Below, one piece after another: positions 1 through 7,081 of a DNA stretch of 54,573 nt. A program made the position numbers and the translations under genes. Within the stretch, counting starts at the first letter, position 1. Each line of letters opens with the position of its first letter. The notes beneath the pieces are model-generated. The model did not search any database. It had not been told where the DNA came from and saw only the letters and a list, made by a program, of their open reading frames with translations. The stretch lies in the NCBI RefSeq assembly GCF_001612745.1, contig NZ_BDBA01000037.1, positions 1 to 54,573 of the forward strand. The letters run 5' to 3'. The stretch comes from Nocardia amamiensis NBRC 102102 (GTDB lineage: Bacteria > Actinomycetota > Actinomycetes > Mycobacteriales > Mycobacteriaceae).

Positions 1-6
1 GCAGGC

Positions 7-87
7 ATGAGCGAGCGAAGCGAGCGAATCGTCAACACAGCGCGCACCGCGCATGACGGAGCCGAGCGCAGCGAGGTGCAGTCATGA
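7..87 (+). CDS. 26-aa linker mini-ORF (MSERSER type), copy 1
   Basis: A 26-codon ORF starts ATG at 7 and ends TGA at 85-87. That stop overlaps the ATG (84-86) of the DUF402 gene as ATGA. Its own start is also inside an ATGA, so a gene upstream of the window may end at 8-10. The peptide begins MSERSERI and ends AERSEVQS. Copy 2 at 4077-4157 has exactly the same length and the same double overlap, and copy 3 at 24226-24288 is related. The DNA is built of GAGCGA-type repeats, so the peptide may be incidental. The inferred role is to carry terminating ribosomes from one gene to the next. No function is known to me. Confidence 0.45.
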   Translation: MSERSERIVNTARTAHDGAERSEVQS

Positions 88-737
88 GCGGTCTGATTCC
101 ATTGCTCGTTGCCGCGCCGGCCGTCACCGGCATTGCCGGATACGTCGCCAGAGATCTCCGCACGATGGTTCCTGCCATGACCGGCGCCACCACGACCGCA
201 CCACCGGGGCCTGCCGAGCCGCCTGCCACTCCGGCGCCGCACCGGCCCAGGGTCGAGTACTTCAATCTCGCCGAGCTCACCAATACCGACGCCAAGGGAT
301 TCGTCCGGCCGGTCGAACGATTCCACGTCGAACCGTGGGGTCTGTACATGGGGCGCGCGGTCGGCGGCCCCGATTCGCACTATCTCGAATCCTGGTTGCT
401 GCCGGAACTCTCGCTGCGCATCACGGTCGCCCGACCGAAGCCGGCGCACCATCGGGACCCCGGCTATCGCCTCGACATCGGCGAGTTCAGCCGCATCGGC
501 CCCAAGCGCTGGAAGTCGGTGGACCACTACCTGGACATCATCGTGCGCCGTGGCCGCCCCGCCGAACTGATCGGCGTCGACGAGCTGCTGGCCGCGCACG
601 CCGCCGGGCTGGTCGACACGGCGCAGGCGCATCGGGCCTTCGACCGCGCCACGGCGGTACTGGACGCCCTGGCGGCGCACGACCACAGCGTCGAGGACTG
701 GCTCGCCACCCGCGGCATCACGCTCACCTGGGTGTAG
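84..737 (+). CDS. DUF402 family protein with hydrophobic N-terminus
   Basis: A 217-aa protein. Residues 1-25 (SGLIPLLVAAPAVTGIAGY) are hydrophobic and look like a signal anchor; a Pro/Ala/Thr-rich spacer follows to about residue 52. The DUF402 part (about 55-217) carries RPVERFHVEPWGLYM, then YRLDIGEF and WKSVDHYLDIIV. Some DUF402 proteins are nucleoside di/triphosphate phosphatases, so hydrolysis of a phosphorylated small molecule is possible but not shown here. The next gene is a close paralogue lacking the N-terminal extension. The start at 84 overlaps the stop of the mini-ORF at 7-87, suggesting coupled translation. A shorter start is possible, but the hydrophobic leader reads as genuine coding sequence. 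Confidence 0.75.
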   Translation: MSGLIPLLVAAPAVTGIAGYVARDLRTMVPAMTGATTTAPPGPAEPPATPAPHRPRVEYFNLAELTNTDAKGFVRPVERFHVEPWGLYMGRAVGGPDSHYLESWLLPELSLRITVARPKPAHHRDPGYRLDIGEFSRIGPKRWKSVDHYLDIIVRRGRPAELIGVDELLAAHAAGLVDTAQAHRAFDRATAVLDALAAHDHSVEDWLATRGITLTWV

Positions 738-780
738 CCGGCCGGTTACCGCATCCGGCTCGACGTGGTCGGGGTGGCGG

Positions 781-786
781 TAGATT
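781..786 (+). promoter_or_regulatory. -10 box for leaderless DUF402 gene
   Basis: TAGATT lies 8 bases before the ATG at 795 and there is no Shine-Dalgarno between them. This is the geometry of a leaderless actinobacterial transcript. No convincing -35 is seen. Confidence 0.4.
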
Positions 787-794
787 CTTGATGC

Positions 795-1319
795 ATGACG
801 CAGGCACCTTCCGTCGACGTGCACCGGCCCAAAGTCGAGTACTTCAATATCGCGGACCTGACCAATACGGACCCGAAAGGCTTCGTCCGCCCGGTCGAGC
901 GATACCACGTCGAGCCGTGGGGTCTGTACATGGCGCGCACCTCGGATCATCCGCAGTTCCACTACATCGAGTCCTGGCTGCTGCCGAAGCTGTACCTGCG
1001 CGCGACCGTCTTCCATTACTTCCCAGCACATCGGCGCGACCAGGACTACTACCTCGACGTCGGGGAATTCAGCGTGGTCGCGCCGAAGAAGTGGAAGTCC
1101 GTCGACCACTATCTCGACATCGTGGTGCGCTCGTCGCGGGAAACCCAACTGCTCGACGTCGACGAACTGTTCGCCGCGCACGCCGCCGGACTGGTCACCC
1201 TTGCCGAGGCCGAGGCCGCCGTGCAGCACGCGACGGCGGCCATCGACGGCATCGCCGCCAACGGCCACACCTTCGAGGGCTGGATGGAGTCCATGGACAT
1301 CAACCTGACCTGGTTGTAA
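795..1319 (+). CDS. DUF402 family protein, soluble paralogue
   Basis: A 174-aa protein without membrane segments, made almost entirely of a DUF402 domain. It shares long identical stretches with its upstream neighbour, for example RPVER(F/Y)HVEPWGLYM, WKSVDHYLDI and AAHAAGLV. The pair therefore arose by tandem duplication, one copy gaining or keeping an N-terminal anchor. The ATG is preceded by a -10 box but no ribosome-binding site, so leaderless translation is likely. It converges on coaE, whose stop is only 12 bases away. A DUF402-type gene next to coaE is, as I recall, also found in M. tuberculosis (Rv1632c), so this copy is probably the ancestral one. Confidence 0.8.
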   Translation: MTQAPSVDVHRPKVEYFNIADLTNTDPKGFVRPVERYHVEPWGLYMARTSDHPQFHYIESWLLPKLYLRATVFHYFPAHRRDQDYYLDVGEFSVVAPKKWKSVDHYLDIVVRSSRETQLLDVDELFAAHAAGLVTLAEAEAAVQHATAAIDGIAANGHTFEGWMESMDINLTWL

Positions 1320-1330
1320 GCACTCCGTCG

Positions 1331-2533
1331 CTAACGGTCCCGCCAGGCCAGCGCTCGCGGATAGGCGGCATCGAACCATGGCTCCTTGACCGCGAGGTAG
1401 GCCGAGGTCGCCTCCGCACCGGTCAACCCCGCGGCCTTGGCCTCGCCTTCGCGTTTCATCGCGAGATATTCCGCGCGGGCGGCGGCATCGGCGCGCAGCC
1501 AGTCGCGCAGCAGCAGCGCGTACTGCTGACCGGGCGAGCCCTCGGCCCGTATGTGCACGTTGGCCAACCGGCCCGGGTCGGCGTTCTGGTGGAATCGCTT
1601 GGTCCACAGCGCGGTGTCGACACCCGCCGGGTCCTGTGGTGTCGGCTTGGGATTGTCCTGGGTGGCCTCCGGCCGAACCGGGAACCCCGCGGCGCCGAGC
1701 GCATCACGCAGGCCGTCGGCAGCCGCCATATCGCCCACCGTGATCTGCACATCGATCACGTCCTTGGCGGGCAGCCCCGGCACCGACGTCGAGCCGATGT
1801 GGTCGATCCGGGACGCGGCGGCGCCGCAGGCGACCCACAGCCGGGCGATCAGCCGCTGCGCCTGCGCGGGCCAATCCGGGTTCGCGGGCACGATCCGCAC
1901 CTCGGTGCGTCGTGCCGTGGTCCCGGTCCGTAGGTTGCGCTCGAACGGCACCATGCGCTGTGCCCACAGCCTGCGCACCTCGGCCTCGACCTCACCGGGC
2001 GCGCCATTGTTGTCCAGCAACACATCGGCAGCGGCTCGGCGTTGCTCGTCGGTGGCCTGCGCCGAAATACGCGCCCGGGCATCGGCTTCGGCGACACCGC
2101 GAAATTCGACCAGGCGGCGGACGCGCGTTTCGGCGTCCACATCGACGACGAGAACGAGATTCATCAGCGGCGCAAGACCGTTCTCCACCAAAAGCGGAAT
2201 ATCTTGCACGACAATTGCGTCCGGCGGCGCTGCGGCGATCAATTCCGCGGTGCGCTTTCCGACCAGTGGGTGGGTAATCGAATTCAATTTCGCGCGTGCG
2301 GCGTCGTCACCGAATGCCTTGGCGGCCAACGCGGGACGGTCGAGGCCACCGTCTGCGGCGAGAATATCGGCGCCGAACGCCTCGACCAGCGCCGCGAGTC
2401 CCTCGGTGCCCGGCGCGACCACCTCCCTGGCGATCAGGTCGGAGTCGATGATCACCGCGCCGAGGTCCGCGAGGACCTGGGCCACGGTCGACTTGCCCGC
2501 TCCCATGCCTCCGGTGAGGCCGATTCGTAACAT
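1331..2533 (-). CDS. coaE: Dephospho-CoA kinase fused to GrpB/UPF0157 domain
   Basis: A 400-aa protein. Residues 1-200 are dephospho-CoA kinase, the last step of CoA synthesis (ATP-dependent 3'-phosphorylation). The P-loop is GLTGGMGAGKST (5-16), followed by DSDLIAREV and a QDIPLLVE motif. Residues about 215-400 are a GrpB (UPF0157) domain, a nucleotidyltransferase-like fold, with HIGSTSVPGLPAKDVIDVQI and a C-terminal YLAVKEPW. This two-domain CoaE is the form known from mycobacteria; most bacteria have only the first 200 residues. I placed the start at the ATG directly before the P-loop because the longer frame upstream is poorly coding. The GrpB half has no assigned role. Confidence 0.95.
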   Translation of the reverse strand: MLRIGLTGGMGAGKSTVAQVLADLGAVIIDSDLIAREVVAPGTEGLAALVEAFGADILAADGGLDRPALAAKAFGDDAARAKLNSITHPLVGKRTAELIAAAPPDAIVVQDIPLLVENGLAPLMNLVLVVDVDAETRVRRLVEFRGVAEADARARISAQATDEQRRAAADVLLDNNGAPGEVEAEVRRLWAQRMVPFERNLRTGTTARRTEVRIVPANPDWPAQAQRLIARLWVACGAAASRIDHIGSTSVPGLPAKDVIDVQITVGDMAAADGLRDALGAAGFPVRPEATQDNPKPTPQDPAGVDTALWTKRFHQNADPGRLANVHIRAEGSPGQQYALLLRDWLRADAAARAEYLAMKREGEAKAAGLTGAEATSAYLAVKEPWFDAAYPRALAWRDR

Positions 2534-2800
2534 TCGCCCAGTCTTGCATCCGGCTGCCGCTGTCGCCTGCGCCGCCCCGATCCGTCCGCCGAAGGCGTGC
2601 CGCCCGGCGCCCGGGCATGCCGACGGCCCCGATGGACGGCAGTCAAGCCGGATACCCAATGCCGCCGCGCATTCCACCACTTCTGCCGCCATTTGCCCGA
2701 TCCGTGACTACGCCGAGACCGATTCGCAACAATTCCGGAGGTTTCCGGTTCGACTGGACGAGTTTCCGACACGCCGAGGCAATTACTCGCGCAAAATACT

Positions 2801-2828
2801 TTGGCGGGCACTTTCGTTCCGCTAATCT
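2801..2828 (+). promoter_or_regulatory. Candidate promoter upstream of small ORF
   Basis: TTGGCG (2801-2806) and TAATCT (2823-2828) are separated by 16 bases. An AAAGGA Shine-Dalgarno follows at 2863-2868. Promoter, ribosome-binding site and start line up, but the product is not recognised. Confidence 0.35.
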
Positions 2829-2874
2829 TCGCCGTGGCGATCCAGGCCGACACCAGCAAAGCAAAGGAACAACA

Positions 2875-3087
2875 TTGGGCACCAGAATCAACCAGACGGG
2901 TCGCCACCGCCTGGGTAAGGCGGGGCGAGTGCACTGCATTCGGATCCCTGCTGTGGCGGCGGCGCTCGCCGAGCACCGTCGCTCTTGGTTCACCGCGTTC
3001 ATCAGTCCCGCACGGCACAGTTTCGCCGCCACGCGGAAGCGCGCGACCGCACCCGCGGTCCGTTGGGTACCTGCCACAGCCAGCTGA
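2875..3087 (+). CDS. Possible 70-aa small protein
   Basis: The TTG start at 2875 is preceded by AAAGGA at ideal spacing (6 bases) and by a promoter-like element at 2801-2828. The 70-residue product is basic (MGTRINQTGRHRLGK at the N-terminus) with a short hydrophobic patch IPAVAAALA. It resembles nothing I know. It could be the truncated start of a secreted protein, a real small protein, or chance. Confidence 0.25.
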   Translation: MGTRINQTGRHRLGKAGRVHCIRIPAVAAALAEHRRSWFTAFISPARHSFAATRKRATAPAVRWVPATAS

Positions 3088-3103
3088 ACCCCCGATGTTC
3101 GAA

Positions 3104-3134
3104 GTGGCCCAGCCCCTCGCCAAGGCTGGGCCAC
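3104..3134. terminator. Hairpin terminator downstream of SDR gene
   Basis: A perfect 11-bp stem (GTGGCCCAGCC / GGCTGGGCCAC) with a 9-base loop, 31 bases beyond the stop of the minus-strand SDR gene. No clear T-tract, as is common in actinobacteria. It could also serve the plus-strand small ORF ending at 3087. Confidence 0.65.
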
Positions 3135-3165
3135 TCTGCTGTGCGGTGCGGTCAGCCGCGGCGGA

Positions 3166-4080
3166 TTACAACTTTTCGATGATTTCCACGCTGGTTCGCC
3201 ATAAATCCTCGCCTTTGGCGATGTCATAGGACTCGGCGGAGGACTTGATCTCCCGTTGACCGGAGAAATATCGCCCGGTCGTCCCGGCCAATTCGGGTGC
3301 GAGCACGAGTCGAGCCAATGCGGCAGCCGAACGGCGGGGGGTATGAACATTGATTCCCGGGACGATCGTCAGGGCGGGAAGTAGATAGCGCCATGCCCAT
3401 CCTTGGATTCCGCGATAATCCCGGCCGAGCCCGGTGCCGGGCATGAGACCCGGATCGAAAGCGTTCACAGTGACGGCCGGCGGAACCGTCCCGTCGAGAT
3501 GCCGGGCGAATTCGTAGGTCGCCAGAACGTTGCAGAGCTTGGACGTGGTGTACCGGCGGCGACCGGCAAGGCCGGGGCCTACCGCCTCGGAGTCGTCCGG
3601 ATGAGCGAGGTCCCACGCCGTCGTGTAGACCGGCCGGGGCATACCGGTGGGCTTGGTCGGGTCGTGAGTGTCGCTGGCGACGAACACGATTCGGCCCGGC
3701 GTGGCCATGGTGGGCAGCAGTTCGCGCACCAGCAGGAAGTGCGCGAGGTGGTTGACCGCGAAGGTCTGCTCGATGCCATCGACGGTGCGCACGGTGCCCG
3801 ACACGATCTGGGTACCCGCATTGCAGACGACCGCGTGCAGCGGCGGCAACCCCAACTCGCCGAACCCGCGGGCGAATCGCCGCACCGCGGACAGCGAAGC
3901 CAGATCGAGGGACATTCCCACGGCCCGGTCACCGAGCCGAGCCGCGGCCGCGTTCACCGCGTCGGCGCCCCGGCCGGTGATGACAACGACCCGATCCGGG
4001 TCGCGGAGAATCGCTTCGGCGGTCCGGAAGCCGAGGCTGCCCGTGCCACCGGTGATCAATACTGTCCGCTGGTCGCTCAT
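3166..4080 (-). CDS. Short-chain dehydrogenase/reductase
   Basis: A 304-aa SDR. The cofactor-binding TGGTGSLG is at residues 10-17, NAG at 87-89, the catalytic Ser near 136 (VASDTHD) and YTTSK at 177-181, giving a complete Ser-Tyr-Lys set. Length and the region between Ser and Tyr resemble the retinol dehydrogenase/protochlorophyllide reductase-like SDRs. It is the last gene of a minus-strand string tetR, carotenoid oxygenase, mini-ORF, SDR, in which each start overlaps the previous stop. An inferred role is reduction or oxidation of the apocarotenal made by the upstream oxygenase. The substrate cannot be read from the sequence. Confidence 0.85.
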   Translation of the reverse strand: MSDQRTVLITGGTGSLGFRTAEAILRDPDRVVVITGRGADAVNAAAARLGDRAVGMSLDLASLSAVRRFARGFGELGLPPLHAVVCNAGTQIVSGTVRTVDGIEQTFAVNHLAHFLLVRELLPTMATPGRIVFVASDTHDPTKPTGMPRPVYTTAWDLAHPDDSEAVGPGLAGRRRYTTSKLCNVLATYEFARHLDGTVPPAVTVNAFDPGLMPGTGLGRDYRGIQGWAWRYLLPALTIVPGINVHTPRRSAAALARLVLAPELAGTTGRYFSGQREIKSSAESYDIAKGEDLWRTSVEIIEKL

Positions 4081-4157
4081 GCCCGCACCTCGCCGGCGCT
4101 CGGCTCCGGCACGAGCGAGCGCTCCGTGTCCATCGGTCGCTCGCCACGCTCGCTCAT
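4077..4157 (-). CDS. 26-aa linker mini-ORF (MSER type), copy 2
   Basis: The ATG at 4157-4155 overlaps the TGA of the carotenoid oxygenase (4156-4154), and its TGA (4079-4077) overlaps the ATG of the SDR (4080-4078). Both junctions are ATGA. The peptide starts MSERGERPM and ends PEPSAGEVRA. Length (26 codons plus stop) and end motifs match copy 1 at 7-87. The likely role is to keep the oxygenase and SDR translationally coupled; a function for the peptide itself is not evident. Confidence 0.5.
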   Translation of the reverse strand: MSERGERPMDTERSLVPEPSAGEVRA

Positions 4158-5530
4158 GCCGGTTGTCCTTCCGCGATCGGAATCCAGCAACCGTGGAAGC
4201 CGAGTGGCACCCGCTGCGGCAGGCCGATCACCGCTCGAGGAGCGCCGGAGAAGTCCGACGCATCGACGATCACCAGATCGCTGGCGTCTCTGGCCGGATC
4301 GTAGACGTAGGAGAGCAGCCAGCCCTCGTCCTCGGCGCGGGCCTGCGGATGGGGCACGAAGGTTCCCTCCGCGGCCACACGACCGTCTCCGACGTCATGA
4401 CGGAGGCAGGCTCCGGTGCCGAGGTCCCATTTGAGCAGGCCGCCGAAGCCCGCCCGCTCCCCGTGGCTGGTCTCGACGCCATAGCCCACCGCGCTCGGCG
4501 CGCCGACCAGGCCCGGGTTGATCTTGGGAAACTCGAATGTCCGTCCGTCGACCGCTTCCTCCCGCACCGTGCGGGCGTGCAGATCGAATCGCCAGCGGTG
4601 CAGCGTCGCGCCGACGTCGATGGCCAGGACATCGGGCCGCCAGCGATCTCGCACCGCGTTGGAGTAGCGCGCCGCTTCCAGGACGACCTCCGTGCCGAGC
4701 TCATAGGCGTTCAGCGTGTGGATGATCATGCACGGATCGATCTCGAACCAGCGGCCGTCCGCGCTGGTGCCGGCCTTGGGCATGATGCCGACGCGGGCGC
4801 CGTAGTCGTCGTCCCAGCGGTACGGGAAACCCGCGACGGCACCGTAGTCGGCGTCGAAAACAATGGGGAGATCCAGGAACAGGACATGGTTTTCGGTCAT
4901 CGCCCAGTCGTGCATCAGCGAGGGTCCTTCGACGTCGATGATCTCGCTGCGGACCAGGGCGCCCGTGGCGTCGACGACGAAGTAGCGCAGGTACGGCGCG
5001 ACGGGACCGAAGCTGATCAGGTACATCTCGCCGGTGCGCGGGTCGATCTTCGGGTGCGCCGTCATCGGCGCGGCCAGGGCGCCACCGAAGTCGTGGCGGC
5101 CGAGCGTGTTCAGTTCACGATCGACTTCGTAAGGCAGCCCCCATTCCGCCAGGGTGAGAATGCGGCCCGCGTGCTCGATCACGTTGGTATTGGAGGTGTT
5201 CGGCACCAGCGCGATGTCGGCGGGTCCCTGGGCAGGGCGGGTGTCCAATTTCCCGGCCAGCGCTTCGGTACGGATCCAACGGTTTCGGTACCACAACGCT
5301 TTTCCGTCCCGGATGCGCACGCCGTGCAGCATCCCGTCGGGCAGGAACCAGTGGTATGGGCCGTCATAAGGCACCGGCGGCGGGTTGGGTCCATTGCGGA
5401 GGTAGAGCCCGTCCAGCTCGGGCGGAATAGAGCCGGTTACCGGAAGGTCCCAGGCGGTGTACTCGGTGCTGACCGGCGCCAGCGCTCCTTCGGTGTATTC
5501 GTGCGGTATGCCCGCGAACGCGATGGTCAT
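4154..5530 (-). CDS. Carotenoid cleavage oxygenase
   Basis: A 458-aa member of the RPE65/NCED/apocarotenoid oxygenase family: non-haem Fe(II) enzymes that split a carotenoid or related double bond with O2 to give aldehydes. Family signs include YLRNGPNP near residue 43, the PYHWFLPDGMLHG region (58-70) and the four metal-binding histidines, which I place at H159 (AHPKIDP), H207 (LMHDWA), H271 (IIHTLN) and H446 (GFHGCW). All four are present, so the protein should be active. The start is the ATG at 5530, with AGGAGA just upstream and a 4-base overlap with the tetR stop. It is followed by the mini-ORF and the SDR. The substrate could be a carotenoid, stilbene or lignin-type compound. Confidence 0.92.
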   Translation of the reverse strand: MTIAFAGIPHEYTEGALAPVSTEYTAWDLPVTGSIPPELDGLYLRNGPNPPPVPYDGPYHWFLPDGMLHGVRIRDGKALWYRNRWIRTEALAGKLDTRPAQGPADIALVPNTSNTNVIEHAGRILTLAEWGLPYEVDRELNTLGRHDFGGALAAPMTAHPKIDPRTGEMYLISFGPVAPYLRYFVVDATGALVRSEIIDVEGPSLMHDWAMTENHVLFLDLPIVFDADYGAVAGFPYRWDDDYGARVGIMPKAGTSADGRWFEIDPCMIIHTLNAYELGTEVVLEAARYSNAVRDRWRPDVLAIDVGATLHRWRFDLHARTVREEAVDGRTFEFPKINPGLVGAPSAVGYGVETSHGERAGFGGLLKWDLGTGACLRHDVGDGRVAAEGTFVPHPQARAEDEGWLLSYVYDPARDASDLVIVDASDFSGAPRAVIGLPQRVPLGFHGCWIPIAEGQPA

Positions 5531-6198
5531 GGGTTCTCCTGGGGTGTCAGGTCTTTCGTGCGGCGGGCGCGAGCGAGCGCGGCGGGCGCGAGCGCCGACA
5601 GCGCGGTGAGCAAGTCGCCGTACATGGTCTGCAAATCGGCGTCGCCGGGTTCGAGCTGCGTCGCGAAGAAGCAGCCGTCGGAGAACGCGACGGCGAACCG
5701 CGCCAGTTCCCCGGAGGCACGCCGCGCGATCTCGGGTTCGGCCGCGTCCGCCAGCATCCCGTTGATCGCCTCGGCGAAGTAGCTCCGCGCGCGCTCGCGT
5801 ACCCGCTGCACCAGCTCGGCGGCCACTTCGTCCGCAGCGCCCTCCAGCGCCAGCAGGTAGAACAGGCGCAGGAAGAGGGGATGGCCGGTGACGGCGATCG
5901 CCCCGCGACGCCGCACCTGCGCCGCACGCTCGTCGGCATCGCCAGGAAGATCGTCCCAGCGCGGCAGTGACGCGAACCAGCGGGCCGCGCCGCGTTCCAT
6001 CACCGCGGCAAGCAACCCCTCCTTGCTGCCGAAATGCCAGTACAGCGAGGTAGCCGCGACACCGACCTCCTTGCAAATGACCGACACCGACGTTCCCGCG
6101 TATCCGCGCTCGCTCATCAGCCGTTCGGCCACGTCGAGAAATTGCTCCCTCGACGGTGCGCTCTTGTTCTCCGCCTCGGCACTGGGCTTCTTCGCCAT
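5527..6198 (-). CDS. TetR family regulator of the carotenoid oxygenase operon
   Basis: A 223-aa TetR regulator. The N-terminal helix-turn-helix domain covers about residues 17-63 (FLDVAERLMSERGYAGTSV, then VAATSLYWHFGSKEGLLAAV). The C-terminal ligand domain is helical and variable. Its stop overlaps the oxygenase start by 4 bases, so it is the first gene of the operon. The ATG lies 6-7 bases after a -10 box without Shine-Dalgarno, so the mRNA is probably leaderless. An inverted repeat spans its own promoter (6206-6227), which suggests autorepression. The ligand is probably related to the oxygenase substrate. Confidence 0.9.
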   Translation of the reverse strand: MAKKPSAEAENKSAPSREQFLDVAERLMSERGYAGTSVSVICKEVGVAATSLYWHFGSKEGLLAAVMERGAARWFASLPRWDDLPGDADERAAQVRRRGAIAVTGHPLFLRLFYLLALEGAADEVAAELVQRVRERARSYFAEAINGMLADAAEPEIARRASGELARFAVAFSDGCFFATQLEPGDADLQTMYGDLLTALSALAPAALARARRTKDLTPQENP

Positions 6199-6204
6199 AT
6201 CGCT

Positions 6205-6233
6205 ACTGTAGGGATCGTTACATACAGAGTCAA
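6205..6233 (-). promoter_or_regulatory. Promoter of tetR-oxygenase operon with embedded operator
   Basis: On the minus strand: TTGACT (6233-6228), 17-base spacer, TACAGT (6210-6205), then 6 bases to the ATG at 6198. The inverted repeat CTGTA-N12-TACAG (6206-6227) fills the space from the -10 back to the -35. Binding there would block RNA polymerase, as expected for TetR autorepression. Confidence 0.65.
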
Positions 6234-6294
6234 GAGCACCCGAAATTCCCCCGCCTGATCGCGGGTACGTTCTGCACCATCAGGCGCCTCGCGA

Positions 6295-6996
6295 CTACAG
6301 CCCGAGTGAACGGACCAGGTCCAGCATCTCGGCGCGGAAAAGCTTTGCGGGAGCTCGAGATTGCGGCCGCAGATGACCGTACACTTCGAGCGCGATCAGG
6401 CCGTGCATCCGGCCCCACATGCGCAACGCGAGAGCGAGCGCGTCCGGAGGCAGCGCCGGAAATCCGGCCCGAACGTGCTCGGTCAGGTCCGCGTCGAAGT
6501 CCGACCACGCACACTCACCCATGGTCTGCCGCTGCGCGGCGTGCGGCCAGGCAGCCGCCGCGAGACCCACCAAGCCGGTGCAGGCGCGCAATTCGGCCGC
6601 CGCGGCGGGGCCGCCGGGTGGCGGCTGATAACCCGGCACCGGGTCGCCGTAGATGAGCCGGAATTCGGCCGGCCGCTCGACCGCCCAGTCGCGCACCGCC
6701 TCTCCCCAGGCCACGATGCGTCCGGCCGGGTCTTCGGCGGGCACGGCGTCGCGCGCCGCCTCGAGGCGGTCGACCAATGCGGTGTAGACGTCGGAGATGA
6801 GCGTGGAGATCAGGTCGTCGCGGGTGGCGTAGTAGCCGTAGACGGCGCCCGCCGTCATCCCCATCTCACGCGCGATGGCGCGCAATGAGATCGCGTCCGG
6901 CCCGCCCTCGGCCAGCAGGTTCATGGCGATCGTCTTGATGTCCACCAGGGTCTGCGCGCGCAGACGTTCCCGGCGACTTCGCACGATCTCGGCCAC
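6295..6996 (-). CDS. TetR family regulator, divergent from NmrA-like gene
   Basis: A 233-aa TetR protein with a typical N-terminal helix-turn-helix (about residues 15-60: VDIKTIAMNLLAEGGPDAISL, then GMTAGAVYGYYATRDDLIST). The C-terminal domain ends with an RMWGRMHGLIALEVYGHL stretch seen in the TetR C-terminal domain family WHG. I chose GTG at 6996 rather than GTG at 7005. A TAGAGT -10 at 7009-7004 lies 7 bases before 6996, while 7005 would fall inside the -10. It is transcribed away from the NmrA-like gene at 7082, its likely target. It ends 97 bases before the next tetR and is probably a separate unit. Confidence 0.88.
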   Translation of the reverse strand: MAEIVRSRRERLRAQTLVDIKTIAMNLLAEGGPDAISLRAIAREMGMTAGAVYGYYATRDDLISTLISDVYTALVDRLEAARDAVPAEDPAGRIVAWGEAVRDWAVERPAEFRLIYGDPVPGYQPPPGGPAAAAELRACTGLVGLAAAAWPHAAQRQTMGECAWSDFDADLTEHVRAGFPALPPDALALALRMWGRMHGLIALEVYGHLRPQSRAPAKLFRAEMLDLVRSLGL

Positions 6997-6998
6997 GG

Positions 6999-7073
6999 TT
7001 GACACTCTACAGCGTTTGGCTACTATCAGCCGTGTCGTGACTGAACGGCGTGTAGTAAATGAACGATGTGTAG
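6999..7073 (+). promoter_or_regulatory. Divergent promoter region with a direct repeat
   Basis: Plus strand: TTGACA (6999-7004), 16-base spacer, TACTAT (7021-7026). Minus strand: -10 TAGAGT (7009-7004) for the tetR, so the two promoters overlap. Downstream lies a 14-base direct repeat TGAACGGCGTGTAG (7042-7055) and TGAACGATGTGTAG (7060-7073), 18 bases apart and matching at 12 of 14 positions. It is a candidate regulator site in the 5' leader of the NmrA-like gene. Confidence 0.5.
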
Positions 7074-7081
7074 GAGTGAGT

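Larger units (their letters stand above)
2534..3103. other. Long intergenic region between coaE and the SDR gene
   Basis: About 570 bases with no recognisable conserved gene. They hold a promoter-like pair on the plus strand (TTGGCG 2801-2806, 16-base spacer, TAATCT 2823-2828) leading to the small ORF annotated at 2875. In M. tuberculosis rpsA directly precedes coaE, so this may be one edge of the inserted block. Confidence 0.4.

Noticed and set aside
53..1933. Long plus-strand ORF spanning both DUF402 genes and part of coaE
   Set aside because: Arg/His-rich product typical of a shadow frame in GC-rich DNA; the real genes are in other frames.
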